From: Bacteroidota bacterium
GTDB lineage: Bacteria; Bacteroidota; Bacteroidia; Chitinophagales; Chitinophagaceae
Assembly: GCA_947456625.1 (NCBI GenBank)
Contig: CANGQJ010000018.1
Location: 1-40,209 of the forward strand
DNA length: 40,209 bases
Reading direction: 5' to 3'
Part shown: one piece after another, positions 17,031 to 26,601 of the stretch
Position numbering within the stretch: position 1 is the first letter of the stretch
Layout of the letters: every line of letters begins with the position of its first letter
The notes under the pieces: model-generated
Told to the model about the DNA's origin: nothing
The model's database searches: none
The model's input: only the letters and a program-made list of their open reading frames with translations
Translations under genes and position numbers: made by a program

Positions 17031-18562
17031 TTTGTGCGCTGTAAAAACTTTTCTTTAATAATTGTTTGCACGTCCTTGTTTTGAATTTTACTTTCTAACC
17101 AAGAAATAATATCCAAATACATAAAGGCCCTACTCTCTAATTTATTTTTCTCAAGTGGTTTTAAAGTATTCAATAAATTCTCAAAGGACGCTTGGGAGCC
17201 TGACTGAATGGAGGTTCTTAAAAAGTTAAACAACACTTCCTCCACTGCACCTAGGTTTTTCATTTTAGCCATAAACCTATACACCGACTTTGATAAATAA
17301 ACAACTACTTCTCGGTTGCCTAATTCATAATGTGCAATTAAGTGCAGTAGTCGCGCATAACATTGTAAGTCATCGCGCAGGTTTACTTTCCAATTAATTA
17401 TTTGGTTTAGGTAGTCAATTGTTTTTTCGGAGTTGCTAGCACCAAAAAATAAGCATGCTATTTTATAATAAAACACCAAAACGCGGTGACTGTCTATGTA
17501 TAACTCAATTTCTTTTAGCTTTTCTTCCATGGTTGGAATCATGGCCAAACCCTCGCTAAATGTGCCTTCTAGGAAATGTTGATTAATTTTTGCAATATAT
17601 AAATAAACAAAAGACTGAATTAAATTGTTTTTATTATTTAAAACAATGGGGGTATCACTAAACTGCTCTAAAATGCAAATGGTTTCTTTGAACTTATCAA
17701 TATTTTTTAAATCAAAGTGTGCGTTAATTAAATTGTGTAATCCCTTAATGTATTGCGCAGACTCTATTTGTTTCATGTGCGCTTCCTTGTCAAATAAGTC
17801 CACCCATTTTTGCGCATACCTATAGTGCATTAAAAAATCCTGTGTAATAAAACCATACCAACAATAACATTGGTAACGGTACAAGCGTTCATAAAAACCT
17901 TTTACATTTTTTACTTGCTCAAGTATGGGATCCTGCATAAGCGCATCCAAAGTAATGCGGTCCTCCTGGTCTCTAGCATGTCCATGTTGAATATACCAAC
18001 TGTATAATTGTAAACTTAAATTGGAAGTTTTTGCAATGTGCACTAAGCGTTCATTGGCCTCGTCTATTTCGTCACTTAATTGTTTAGCACGGTCCTGCAT
18101 ACTACGTGTAATATGTAAGGACTCAATTTTCTTTTCTAAAAAAAGTACTTGTAATAAAAAAGTAACCTGGTTGTTTTGCTTTGTTAGCGTTTTTATTTTA
18201 TCTAAAATGCGCAGGCTTTGTAAATAAAGTCCTTTGTTGTATAAAATTTTAGCATGGTCCAATTGCTCGTGAATTTGCAAATCAATGTTTTCACTTTGCT
18301 TTAAAATACGCAGGCTTGATAAAATTTGATCATACAAGTGTGCTTTTAAATTGGACAATTGTTGCTTTTGTATGGACTCGTTTTTAAGGAGCAATTCCTG
18401 CTCATCGTAGTCCTTCATTTTGTCCAGGGCATCAAAAAGCTGCACAATTTTTAAGTCGGCCGACGCAGAATTACGGGCAGCGTACAACTTAAAGTTGCGC
18501 TTTTCCCCTTTTTCCAGGGATTTCACTAAAATAAATAAGGCGTCGGTGCTTAAGTTGGGCAT
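17027..18562 (-). CDS. Uncharacterised helical protein, Bacteroidota type
   Basis: I do not recognise a function. The 511-residue protein has no signal peptide or membrane segment and looks cytoplasmic. It is rich in Leu, Lys, Gln and paired Asp/Glu-Lys runs typical of stacked alpha-helical (TPR-like) repeats, for example ILYNKGLYLQSLRILDKIK near residues 110-130. The start MPNLSTDALFILVKSLEKGE, followed by KRNFKL, resembles a family of long helical proteins common in Bacteroidota (pattern SL.K.EKR.FKL). It diverges from leuA across 178 bp and converges on the acyl-CoA synthetase with a 4-bp stop overlap. Its own promoter is at 18580-18610. Confidence 0.8.
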   Translation of the reverse strand: MPNLSTDALFILVKSLEKGEKRNFKLYAARNSASADLKIVQLFDALDKMKDYDEQELLLKNESIQKQQLSNLKAHLYDQILSSLRILKQSENIDLQIHEQLDHAKILYNKGLYLQSLRILDKIKTLTKQNNQVTFLLQVLFLEKKIESLHITRSMQDRAKQLSDEIDEANERLVHIAKTSNLSLQLYSWYIQHGHARDQEDRITLDALMQDPILEQVKNVKGFYERLYRYQCYCWYGFITQDFLMHYRYAQKWVDLFDKEAHMKQIESAQYIKGLHNLINAHFDLKNIDKFKETICILEQFSDTPIVLNNKNNLIQSFVYLYIAKINQHFLEGTFSEGLAMIPTMEEKLKEIELYIDSHRVLVFYYKIACLFFGASNSEKTIDYLNQIINWKVNLRDDLQCYARLLHLIAHYELGNREVVVYLSKSVYRFMAKMKNLGAVEEVLFNFLRTSIQSGSQASFENLLNTLKPLEKNKLESRAFMYLDIISWLESKIQNKDVQTIIKEKFLQRTN

Positions 18563-18579
18563 CGTAGCTAAATTTTACT

Positions 18580-18610
18580 CAAATTATTGAAAATCAATGA
18601 ATTAATCAAA
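18580..18610 (-). promoter_or_regulatory. Promoter of the uncharacterised helical-protein gene
   Basis: On the minus strand TTTG (18610-18607), a 20-bp spacer and TAATTTG (18586-18580) fit the Bacteroidota consensus with a -7 box one base short. It ends 17 bp before the ATG. Confidence 0.5.
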
Positions 18611-18669
18611 TTTCATGTCCTTTATACATTGTAAAATAGGCATAAAATTGATGTGAATTACTTGTGAAT

Positions 18670-18744
18670 ATGGGGTATTTTTATACAATAAACGGGCCAA
18701 AAGCCCGTTTGTCATCTATAAACGATTGTAAATCAATAATATGA
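18670..18744 (+). CDS. Candidate 24-codon leader peptide overlapping leuA
   Basis: A short ORF starts with ATG at 18670, runs 24 codons and stops with TGA at 18742-18744, overlapping the leuA ATG (18741) as ATGA. It encodes 4 Ile, one Thr and one Leu. All four Ile codons are ATA and the last two residues are Ile-Ile. The hairpin at 18690-18710 lies inside it. Position, overlap and Ile content would suit a leader coupling isoleucine supply to translation of leuA, but an ORF this short in A/T-rich DNA can be accidental. No homologue is known to me. Confidence 0.3.
   Translation: MGYFYTINGPKARLSSINDCKSII
18690..18710 (+). promoter_or_regulatory. Hairpin in the leuA leader
   Basis: AAACGGGC (18690-18697) pairs with GCCCGTTT (18703-18710) around the loop CAAAA: an 8-bp GC-containing stem 30 bp before leuA. 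No T-run follows, so it is not a classic terminator. The 3' half CGTTT (18706-18710) can also pair with AAACG at 18720-18724, giving a mutually exclusive alternative. It may control leuA translation or attenuation. Confidence 0.45.
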
Positions 18745-19892
18745 GCCAAAAAGTATTCATTTTTGATACCACTTTAAGAGACGGGGAACAGGTCCCAGGT
18801 TGTAAATTAAACACCAAGGAAAAATTGGAGTTAGCAGTACGCTTGGAGGAGTTGGGTGTGGACATTTTGGAAGCAGGTTTTCCTGTTTCTAGCCCGGGCG
18901 ATTTTGAATCTGTAAACCAAATTGCTAAGACTTTAAAAAATACAGTGGTTTGTGGATTGTCCCGTGCAGTTCAAAACGATATCGAAGTAGCAGCGGCTGC
19001 ATTAAAACCTGCAAAGCGTTTTAGAATTCATACTGGAATAGGTACATCGGACTTACACATCAAACATAAGTTTAACTCAACAAGAGAAGAAATTATCCAG
19101 CGTGCTATTAAGGCCGTAACCATTGCAAGAAATTTTACCGACGACGTAGAATTTTATGCCGAGGATGCAGGCCGTACCGATAACGAATATTTAGCTCGTG
19201 TAATTGAAGCGGTGGTAAAAGCAGGTGCCACTACTTTAAATATTCCGGATACTACTGGTTATTGTTTGCCACAACAGTATCAGGAAAAAATGGCTTACTT
19301 GTACAATAACGTACCCAATATTGATAAAGCAATTTTATCCTGTCACTGTCACAACGATTTAGGACTTGCAACAGCAAATTCTATTGCTGGTGTGATTGGT
19401 GGTGCAAGACAAATTGAGTGTACTATTAATGGTTTAGGAGAGCGTGCTGGTAACACTGCACTAGAGGAAGTAGTGATGATTTTAAATCAACATAAGGATT
19501 TAGGTTTTCATACCAGTATTAATGCAAAGCTCTTAAACACAATAAGCCGTGAGGTTTCAGACACCATGCGTATGATGGTGCAACCTAATAAAGCTATTGT
19601 GGGTGCCAATGCATTTTCACATTCATCTGGTATTCATCAGGATGGATTTTTAAAGGAAGCGCAAACTTATGAGATTATTAATCCAGCCGAGGTTGGCGCC
19701 GACGAAAGTAAAATTGTTTTAACTGCGCGTAGTGGTCGTAGTGCACTGGCGCACCGTTTACATAAAATTGGATTTCAATTTACCCGAAACGAAGTGGATG
19801 AATTGTATCCAATCTTTTTAGAAATAGCAGATAAGAAAAAAGAAGTAATGGAAGCAGACTTGCAAGCAATGGCAACAGCGTATAAAAAATAA
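18741..19892 (+). CDS. leuA: 2-isopropylmalate synthase, short form lacking the regulatory domain
   Basis: DRE-TIM metallolyase condensing 2-oxoisovalerate with acetyl-CoA, the committed step of leucine synthesis. The start reads [18 protein letters not shown] (residues 6-23), with DTTLRDGEQ the catalytic and metal site. The second signature [15 protein letters not shown] supplies the His-x-His metal ligands, and [17 protein letters not shown] and [13 protein letters not shown] follow. The protein ends at 383 residues after the linker/subdomain part ([15 protein letters not shown]). It lacks the ~120-residue C-terminal leucine-binding domain of classical ~510-residue LeuA. The leuCDB context makes 2-isopropylmalate synthase more likely than citramalate or homocitrate synthase. 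First gene of the leu-ilv-thr block. Confidence 0.93.
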   Translation: MSQKVFIFDTTLRDGEQVPGCKLNTKEKLELAVRLEELGVDILEAGFPVSSPGDFESVNQIAKTLKNTVVCGLSRAVQNDIEVAAAALKPAKRFRIHTGIGTSDLHIKHKFNSTREEIIQRAIKAVTIARNFTDDVEFYAEDAGRTDNEYLARVIEAVVKAGATTLNIPDTTGYCLPQQYQEKMAYLYNNVPNIDKAILSCHCHNDLGLATANSIAGVIGGARQIECTINGLGERAGNTALEEVVMILNQHKDLGFHTSINAKLLNTISREVSDTMRMMVQPNKAIVGANAFSHSSGIHQDGFLKEAQTYEIINPAEVGADESKIVLTARSGRSALAHRLHKIGFQFTRNEVDELYPIFLEIADKKKEVMEADLQAMATAYKK

Positions 19893-19923
19893 TTTTCGAC
19901 ACTAACGTACAATAAAACGAAAA

Positions 19924-21327
19924 ATGGCAAAAACATTATTTGAAAAAATTTGGGACAAGCACGTAGTAAAGCAAATTGAGGATGGCCCTTCGGTGGTATA
20001 TATTGACAAACATTTTATACACGAGGTAACCAGCCCACAAGCATTTAGTGGTATTGAAAAAAGAGGGGCACAAATTTTTAGACCCCAACAAATTGTAGCA
20101 ACTGCGGATCATAATGTTCCAACCATGCATCAGGAGTTGCCTATTAAGGATGCTTTATCAAAGTTTCAGGTAGATACTTTAATAGACAATTGTAAAAAAC
20201 ATGGTGTTGAATTATATGGCCTAGGACACAAGTACCAAGGTATTGTACACGTAATAGGACCCGAGTTAGGTATTACGCAACCAGGTATGACCATTGTTTG
20301 TGGCGACAGTCACACTTCAACGCATGGTGCATTTGGTAGTATTGCCTTTGGTATTGGTACCAGTGAAGTGGAAATGGTTTTTGCTGCACAATGTATTATG
20401 CAAAGCAAGCCAAAAGTAATGCGCATTAATATTGATGGCACACTTAAAAATGGCGTAGTATCAAAAGATATTATTTTATATATCATTGCTCAAATTAGTG
20501 CAAGTGGTGCTACAGGCTATTTTGTAGAATATGCAGGATCGGCTATTCGTGCATTAAGTATGGAAGCGCGTATGACCATTTGTAATATGAGTATTGAAAT
20601 GGGTGCACGTGGTGGTATGATTGCACCCGATCAAACCACATTTGATTATATCAAAGGACGTTTGTTTGCACCACAAGGCGCAGACTGGGATAAAAAATTA
20701 GCGGAGTGGAAAGAACTATTCACCGATGCAGATGCCAAGTTTGATATTGAAATAAATATCAAAGCCGAAGACATTGATCCTATGATTACCTACGGAACCA
20801 ATCCGGGTATGGGACTAAGTGTAAGAGGTACTTTACCTACTGCAGAAAGTTTTACCGATGCTACCGAAAAACAAAACTATGAAAAGGCGTTAGCGTATAT
20901 GGGTTTAACTCCTGGACAAAGTTTATTGGGCATGCCGGTACAAAATGTATTTATTGGTTCTTGTACCAATTCACGCATTGAGGATTTTCGTTTAGTAGCA
21001 AGCATTATAAAAGGAAAACAAAAGGATCCAAACATTAAAACATTAATTGTTCCAGGTTCTCAGGAAGTAGCTAAACAAATTAAAGCCGAAGGTTTGGATA
21101 AAATATTTGCCGACGCTGGTGTAGAAATTAGACAAGCCGGTTGTAGTGCATGTTTAGGTATGAACGAGGATAAAATTCCTGCAGGTGAATATTGTATTAG
21201 TACCAGTAACCGAAACTTTGAAGGTCGCCAAGGTGCGGGAGCAAGAACTTTACTTGCAAGCCCATTAACTGCAGCCGCTGCTTTGTTAACAGGAAAAATC
21301 ACGGACATCAGAGATATTTTAAATTAA
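19924..21327 (+). CDS. leuC: 3-isopropylmalate dehydratase large subunit
   Basis: Aconitase-family large subunit that isomerises 2- to 3-isopropylmalate with LeuD. The segments [20 protein letters not shown] and [10 protein letters not shown] are present. The three cluster cysteines are visible as [13 protein letters not shown] and [13 protein letters not shown], and the RNFEGRQG signature appears near the C-terminus. Length 467 equals the usual ~466. It starts 31 bp after leuA and precedes leuD by 22 bp. Confidence 0.97.
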   Translation: MAKTLFEKIWDKHVVKQIEDGPSVVYIDKHFIHEVTSPQAFSGIEKRGAQIFRPQQIVATADHNVPTMHQELPIKDALSKFQVDTLIDNCKKHGVELYGLGHKYQGIVHVIGPELGITQPGMTIVCGDSHTSTHGAFGSIAFGIGTSEVEMVFAAQCIMQSKPKVMRINIDGTLKNGVVSKDIILYIIAQISASGATGYFVEYAGSAIRALSMEARMTICNMSIEMGARGGMIAPDQTTFDYIKGRLFAPQGADWDKKLAEWKELFTDADAKFDIEINIKAEDIDPMITYGTNPGMGLSVRGTLPTAESFTDATEKQNYEKALAYMGLTPGQSLLGMPVQNVFIGSCTNSRIEDFRLVASIIKGKQKDPNIKTLIVPGSQEVAKQIKAEGLDKIFADAGVEIRQAGCSACLGMNEDKIPAGEYCISTSNRNFEGRQGAGARTLLASPLTAAAALLTGKITDIRDILN

Positions 21328-21349
21328 GACGCTAAATAAAATAGAGTTT

Positions 21350-21934
21350 ATGCAATCATTACAAAAAATAACGAGCAAATTAATTCCGCTACGTATTGAA
21401 AACGTAGACACGGATCAAATTATACCTGCACGTTTTTTAAAGGCTACCACCAAGGATGGCTTTGGAAAAAATTTATTCAGAGATTGGCGTTATGAAAACG
21501 ATGATGAAACCAAACCCAAATTGGATTTTGTGTTAAATCAAAAACAATATAGTGGTGAAATTTTAGTGGCTGCAAAAAACTTTGGTTGTGGATCCTCACG
21601 TGAGCATGCTGCTTGGAGTATTCAGGATTATGGATTTAAAGTAGTGGTGTCTAGTTTTTTTGCAGACATCTTTAAAAACAATGCTTTAAACAATGGCGTA
21701 CTACCAGTAACTGTTTCCGATGCTTTTTTGCAACAAATATTTGCACAAGGCGCAAATGATACCTTAACTGTGGATTTGGAAGCACAAACTATTACCATTG
21801 ATACAACCGGTGCACAAGAAAAATTTGATATCAATTCATACAAAAAAACTTGTATGTTAAATGGCTACGATGATATTGATTATTTATTAAACATGAAACC
21901 AGAAATTGAGGCTTACGAAAAAGCAAGTAAATAA
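21350..21934 (+). CDS. leuD: 3-isopropylmalate dehydratase small subunit
   Basis: Swivelling domain subunit that completes the LeuCD isomerase. Family markers: [14 protein letters not shown] (residues ~18-31) and [17 protein letters not shown] (about 78-94), containing the substrate-binding SSREH loop. Length 194 is close to the family's 200. It lies directly between leuC (22 bp) and leuB (29 bp). Confidence 0.97.
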   Translation: MQSLQKITSKLIPLRIENVDTDQIIPARFLKATTKDGFGKNLFRDWRYENDDETKPKLDFVLNQKQYSGEILVAAKNFGCGSSREHAAWSIQDYGFKVVVSSFFADIFKNNALNNGVLPVTVSDAFLQQIFAQGANDTLTVDLEAQTITIDTTGAQEKFDINSYKKTCMLNGYDDIDYLLNMKPEIEAYEKASK

Positions 21935-21963
21935 TATTAAGTGCAAACCGAATAAAATAAATT

Positions 21964-23079
21964 ATGCAAAAGAAAATAGCAGTCATATTAGGAGACGGAA
22001 TTGGACCAGAGGTAACGCAACAATCTATTAAAGTATTAAACACCATTGCAAAATATTATAACCACGAGTTTAGTTATGAAAATGCATTAATGGGTGCTTG
22101 TGCGATTGATGAAACGGGTAATCCTTTGCCGGACGAGACCATTACAATATGCAAGAACAGTGATGCAATATTATTTGGCGCCATTGGGGATCCCAAATAT
22201 GATAACGATCCAACTGCAAAAGTAAGACCCGAGCAAGGTTTATTAAAACTAAGAAAGGAATTACAATTGTTTGCCAATATTCGCCCTGTAACTACTTATG
22301 CGGCCTTGCAACATTTAACGCCATTAAAACCAAAGTTATTAGAAAACGTGGACTTTGTTATTTATAGAGAGTTAACCGGTGGTATTTATTTTGGTGCTAA
22401 AAGTTTAAGCGAGGATGGAACTGTTGCACGTGACGATTGTTCTTATTCCGTTGCCGAAATTGAGCGCATTGCACATTTGGCATTTAAGCATGCACAAATT
22501 CGTAGAAAAAAATTAACACTTGTAGATAAAGCCAATGTTTTAGAAACTTCCCGTTTATGGCGTAAAGTAGTACAAGCAATTGCTAAAGAATATATTGATG
22601 TTACGGTGGATTATTTATTTGTGGACAATGCAGCCATGCAAATTATTTTAAACCCTGCTCAGTTTGATGTAGTGTTAACCGAGAATTTATTTGGTGATAT
22701 AATTAGTGACGAAGCTTCGGTACTTGCAGGTTCCCTAGGATTGTTACCATCGGCATCGGTTGGAAATACTGTGGCTTTATTTGAACCTATTCATGGTTCT
22801 TATCCGCAAGCAAAAGGAAAAGACATTGCAAATCCGTTGGGATCTATTTTATCATCGGCAATGTTACTTGACCATTTTGGTTTAACCAAAGAGGCAAGTA
22901 TTGTAAGAGAGGCTGCTGCTTGGTGTTTAAATAGTGGTTTTGTAACAAAGGATATTGATCCAATGAATTCTTATACAACCACTGCTATTGGTGATTTGAT
23001 TTGTGAATTTATTGAGCGTCATGCAAAAGGAGAGACACATCCTATTCATGAGCGTTTGCATAAATCAACTATCATTTAA
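21964..23079 (+). CDS. leuB: 3-isopropylmalate dehydrogenase
   Basis: NAD-dependent oxidative decarboxylase of 3-isopropylmalate giving 2-oxoisocaproate. The N-terminus KKIAVILGDGIGPEVTQQSI is typical. The substrate region is RKELQLFANIRPV, with VIYRELTGGIYFG further on. Metal and cofactor sites follow in TENLFGDIISDEASVLAGSL and EPIHGSYPQAKGKDIANP. Length 371 (family ~360). Start at ATG 21964 after an AAATAAATT leader; ilvD begins 13 bp after its stop. Confidence 0.97.
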   Translation: MQKKIAVILGDGIGPEVTQQSIKVLNTIAKYYNHEFSYENALMGACAIDETGNPLPDETITICKNSDAILFGAIGDPKYDNDPTAKVRPEQGLLKLRKELQLFANIRPVTTYAALQHLTPLKPKLLENVDFVIYRELTGGIYFGAKSLSEDGTVARDDCSYSVAEIERIAHLAFKHAQIRRKKLTLVDKANVLETSRLWRKVVQAIAKEYIDVTVDYLFVDNAAMQIILNPAQFDVVLTENLFGDIISDEASVLAGSLGLLPSASVGNTVALFEPIHGSYPQAKGKDIANPLGSILSSAMLLDHFGLTKEASIVREAAAWCLNSGFVTKDIDPMNSYTTTAIGDLICEFIERHAKGETHPIHERLHKSTII

Positions 23080-23092
23080 ATAAAAAATAATT

Positions 23093-24772
23093 ATGGAACT
23101 TAATAAATATTCAAAAACCATTACACTGGATCCTACGCAGCCCGCTGCACAGGCTATGTTTTATGGTATTGGTTTAACCGATGCCGATTTAAATAAAGCA
23201 CAGGTAGGAATTGTAAGTATGGGTTATGATGGCAATACTTGTAATATGCATTTAAATGCACTTGCTGCCGATGTGAAAAAAAGTGTTTGGGAAAACAATT
23301 TAGTAGGACTTACTTTTCATACCATTGGTGTGAGTGATGGTATGAGTAATGGGACCGACGGTATGCGTTACTCACTTGTGAGCCGTGATGTGATTGCAGA
23401 TAGTATTGAAACTGTTTGTGGTGCACAATATTATGACGCTTTAATTACAGTACCTGGTTGTGATAAAAATATGCCTGGCTCTTTAATTGCAATGGGTAGG
23501 TTAAACCGCCCATCCTTAATGTTATATGGTGGTACTATTGCACCAGGACATTATAAAGGACAGGACTTAAATATTGTTTCTGCATTTGAAGCACTTGGAC
23601 AAAAAATGGCGGGACAATTGGATGAAGCCGATTTTAAAGGTATTGTTCAACATGCATGTCCTGGTGCAGGTGCATGCGGTGGTATGTATACAGCTAACAC
23701 CATGGCATCGGCTATTGAGGCATTGGGTATGAGCTTACCTTACTCCTCTAGTAATCCAGCACTTAGTGCAGAAAAATTACAAGAGTGTAAGGACGCAGGT
23801 GCAGCAATAAGACTTTTATTAGAGCGAGATATTAAGCCTCGCGATATTATGACGCGCAAAGCATTTGAAAATGCAGTAGCAGTAATTATGATTTTAGGCG
23901 GAAGCACCAATGCAGTACTGCATATGATTGCAATGGCAAAAGCAGTGGGTGTTGAATTTACACAAGACGACTTCCAAACCATTAGTGATAAAATTCCAGT
24001 ATTGGCGGATTTTAAACCATCGGGTAAATATTTAATGCAGGACTTGCACCAATATGGTGGTGTACCAGCTGTGATGAAATATATGTTGGCACAGGGATGG
24101 CTTCATGGTGAATGTTTAACTGTAACAGGAAAAACCATTGCAGAAAATTTAGCAGCAGCACCGGATTTAAATTTTGACCAACAAAAAATTATTCTTCCAA
24201 AAGAAAATCCAATAAAAGCAACAGGTCATTTACAAATTATGTATGGCAATTTAGCCACCGGCGGAAGTGTTGCAAAAATTTCTGGTAAGGAAGGCGATAT
24301 GTTTGAAGGACCTGCTCGTGTGTTTGACGGTGAGCATGCATTAATCGAAGGGATAAATTCAAAAAAGATACAACCTGGTGATGTAGTAGTTATCAAAAAC
24401 GTAGGCCCAGTAGGCGCTCCAGGCATGCCCGAGATGTTAAAACCAACATCGGCAATTATTGGCGCAGGCTTAGGAAAATCGGTTGCCTTAATAACCGACG
24501 GACGTTTTAGTGGTGGTACCCATGGTTTTGTAATTGGACATATTACACCAGAAGCTTACAAAGGAGGATTAATTGGTGTGGTAGAGGATGGAGACATGAT
24601 TGAATTAAATGTACCTAAACGTACCATGACTTTAAAAGTAGACGAAGCAACTATTGCAAAACGCAGAGCTGCTCAACCTGCACCTAAATTAAAAGTAACC
24701 AATGGCGTATTGTATAAATATGCAAAATTAGTAAAAGACGCAAGTGAAGGATGTGTAACGGATGAACTTTAA
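23093..24772 (+). CDS. ilvD: Dihydroxy-acid dehydratase
   Basis: Iron-sulfur dehydratase acting on the dihydroxy acids of the valine/leucine and isoleucine branches. Cluster and active-site segments are [17 protein letters not shown] (Cys ligand), [19 protein letters not shown] (second Cys ligand) and [19 protein letters not shown]. Length 559 fits the ~560-residue class. The stop codon is embedded in a 10-bp-stem hairpin (24767-24789) that begins the unusual ilvD-ilvB gap. Confidence 0.97.
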   Translation: MELNKYSKTITLDPTQPAAQAMFYGIGLTDADLNKAQVGIVSMGYDGNTCNMHLNALAADVKKSVWENNLVGLTFHTIGVSDGMSNGTDGMRYSLVSRDVIADSIETVCGAQYYDALITVPGCDKNMPGSLIAMGRLNRPSLMLYGGTIAPGHYKGQDLNIVSAFEALGQKMAGQLDEADFKGIVQHACPGAGACGGMYTANTMASAIEALGMSLPYSSSNPALSAEKLQECKDAGAAIRLLLERDIKPRDIMTRKAFENAVAVIMILGGSTNAVLHMIAMAKAVGVEFTQDDFQTISDKIPVLADFKPSGKYLMQDLHQYGGVPAVMKYMLAQGWLHGECLTVTGKTIAENLAAAPDLNFDQQKIILPKENPIKATGHLQIMYGNLATGGSVAKISGKEGDMFEGPARVFDGEHALIEGINSKKIQPGDVVVIKNVGPVGAPGMPEMLKPTSAIIGAGLGKSVALITDGRFSGGTHGFVIGHITPEAYKGGLIGVVEDGDMIELNVPKRTMTLKVDEATIAKRRAAQPAPKLKVTNGVLYKYAKLVKDASEGCVTDEL

Positions 24773-24789
24773 AGCCGGTGGCTTTAAAG
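24767..24789 (+). promoter_or_regulatory. Hairpin across the ilvD stop codon
   Basis: CTTTAAAGCC (24767-24776) and GGCTTTAAAG (24780-24789) are perfectly complementary over 10 bp with a 3-nt loop GGT. The ilvD TAA (24770-24772) lies in the 5' arm, so terminating ribosomes would disrupt it. No T-run follows. It may adjust expression between ilvD and ilvB or stabilise a processed 3' end. Confidence 0.5.
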
Positions 24790-24845
24790 TGATGAAAGCG
24801 GACTAGTAAAAAATTAATTAATAATTAATTTTTTAAAGTGATGAA
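24783..24845 (+). repeat. 14-bp direct repeats flanking an A/T palindrome, ilvD-ilvB gap
   Basis: TTTAAAGTGATGAA occurs at 24783-24796 and again at 24832-24845, 49 bp apart. Between them 24808-24820 (AAAAAATTAATTA) and 24822-24834 form a 13-bp-arm palindrome around a single A. The first copy shares bases with the hairpin at 24767-24789. The arrangement could be a regulator site, an internal promoter region or the trace of a local duplication. Confidence 0.6.
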
Positions 24846-24868
24846 TGGGAAAAAGTAAAAAGGAAATT

Positions 24869-26566
24869 ATGGAACAAAAACAATTAACAGGATCGCAAGC
24901 AGTACTAGAAGCATGTATTGCCGAAGGGGTAGATACCATTTTTGGATATCCAGGTGGTGCCATTATGCCTATCTATGATGCCTTGTATGATTATAAAGAA
25001 AAATTAAGTCATATACTAGTTCGTCACGAACAAGGTGGAATACATGCTGGACAAGGGTTTGCGCGTAGTTCGGGAAAAGTAGGTGTGGTATTTGCAACCA
25101 GTGGTCCAGGTGCAACTAATTTAGTTACAGGACTTGCCGATGCAATGATTGATAGTACACCACTAGTATGTATCACAGGACAAGTATTTGCACATTTATT
25201 AGGAACCGATGCTTTTCAGGAAACCGATGTAATTAATATTACCATGCCGGTTACTAAATGGAATTATCAAATTACCGACGCCGAAGAAATTCCTGCCATA
25301 CTTGCCAAAGCATTTTATTTAGCAAGAAGTGGAAGACCTGGTCCTGTGTTAATTGACATTTCTAAGAATGCGCAATTACAAAAATTTGATTACCCAGGTT
25401 ATACACCTTGCAATCATATTAGATCTTATCGACCAAAACCAGTGATCCGTAAAAACTATATCGATGATGCCGTTGCATTAATTAACAATGCAAAAAAACC
25501 ATTGGTGATTTTTGGACAAGGTGTGATACTTGGTAAAGCCGAAAAAGAATTTAAAAAGTTTATAGAAAAAAGTGGTATGCCAGCAGCATGGACCATTTTA
25601 GGATTAAGTGCATTACCAACCGATCATCCACAAAACGTTGGTATGCTTGGGATGCATGGAAATTATGGCCCCAATGTTTTAACCAACGAGTGTGATGTGT
25701 TAATTGCAGTAGGTATGCGTTTTGACGACCGCGTAACTGGACGTTTAGATAAATACGCTAAGCAAGCAAAAATTATTCATTTAGACATTGACCCTTCTGA
25801 GATTGATAAAAATGTGCGAGCAACGGTGGGTGTTTGGGGCGACTGTAAAGAAACCTTACCATTACTTACATTAGGTATTGAACAAAAAGATAGAAGTGAG
25901 TGGTTGGCTGTTTTTGCAGACTATGCAAAACAAGAATACGAACAATGTATTCAGCCCGAAATGTACCCAAGCTCGGAGGAAATGACCATGGCGGAAGTAA
26001 TTCGTAATATTAATGAAGTTACTCAAGGAAATGCCATTATGGTAACCGACGTGGGCCAACATCAAATGGTCACATGTAGGTATGCAAAATTTAATGATAC
26101 CAGAAGTAATGTAACCTCGGGAGGCCTTGGTACCATGGGCTTTGGACTACCAGCAGCTATTGGTGCAAAATTTGGTGCACAGGACCGAACTGTAATTTCG
26201 GTAATTGGGGATGGTGGTTTTCAAATGACTTTACAGGAACTAGGAACCATTATGCAAACTGGAGTGGATGTTAAAATTGTGATTTTAAATAATCAGTTTT
26301 TAGGTATGGTGCGTCAGTGGCAGGATTTATTTCATGACAAACGTTACTCCTTTGTAGATATTCAAAGTCCGGATTATATTATGCTTGCAAAATCCTATGG
26401 CATTGATGGCGCAAAAGTAGAACATCGAAAAGATTTAGTTGCTGCTGTTAAAACCATGCTTTCACATAAAGGGTCTTATTTATTAGAAGTAATGGTGGGA
26501 AAGGAAAACAATGTATTTCCAATGGTACCACAAGGTTGTAGCGTAAGTGAAATAAGACTTAAGTAG
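24869..26566 (+). CDS. ilvB: Acetolactate synthase large (catalytic) subunit
   Basis: ThDP-dependent acetohydroxyacid synthase making acetolactate or acetohydroxybutyrate from pyruvate and 2-oxobutyrate. Motifs: GYPGGAIMPIYDAL, the catalytic Glu in LVRHEQGGIHAGQGFAR, the FAD region GMHGNYGPNVLTNECDVLI, and the ThDP motif GDGGFQMTLQELGT ending in NN. I prefer the ATG at 24869 (MEQKQLTGSQAV) because homologues begin about there and aattATG is the local start style. An in-frame ATG at 24845 would add 8 residues and would overlap the direct repeat. The regulatory subunit gene follows 35 bp downstream. Confidence 0.95.
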   Translation: MEQKQLTGSQAVLEACIAEGVDTIFGYPGGAIMPIYDALYDYKEKLSHILVRHEQGGIHAGQGFARSSGKVGVVFATSGPGATNLVTGLADAMIDSTPLVCITGQVFAHLLGTDAFQETDVINITMPVTKWNYQITDAEEIPAILAKAFYLARSGRPGPVLIDISKNAQLQKFDYPGYTPCNHIRSYRPKPVIRKNYIDDAVALINNAKKPLVIFGQGVILGKAEKEFKKFIEKSGMPAAWTILGLSALPTDHPQNVGMLGMHGNYGPNVLTNECDVLIAVGMRFDDRVTGRLDKYAKQAKIIHLDIDPSEIDKNVRATVGVWGDCKETLPLLTLGIEQKDRSEWLAVFADYAKQEYEQCIQPEMYPSSEEMTMAEVIRNINEVTQGNAIMVTDVGQHQMVTCRYAKFNDTRSNVTSGGLGTMGFGLPAAIGAKFGAQDRTVISVIGDGGFQMTLQELGTIMQTGVDVKIVILNNQFLGMVRQWQDLFHDKRYSFVDIQSPDYIMLAKSYGIDGAKVEHRKDLVAAVKTMLSHKGSYLLEVMVGKENNVFPMVPQGCSVSEIRLK

Positions 26567-26601
26567 CGGAACAAAATTATTAATGAAGTAACAGAATTAT
26601 T

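Noticed and set aside
18574..18590. Half-match to the TTACTCA-N6-TGA box of the ATPase operators, upstream of the helical-protein gene
   Set aside because: Only the left arm and three bases of the right arm match, there is no tandem copy, and A/T-rich DNA gives such matches by chance.
18615..18656. A 13-codon ORF with three ATA Ile codons further upstream of leuA
   Set aside because: It begins inside the divergent promoter region, has no structure or overlap linking it to leuA, and is easily explained by A/T-rich chance.
24808..24834. The A/T palindrome as an intrinsic terminator separating ilvD from ilvB
   Set aside because: The stem contains no G or C, so it would be too weak for termination; it is kept only as a repeat/palindrome of unknown role.
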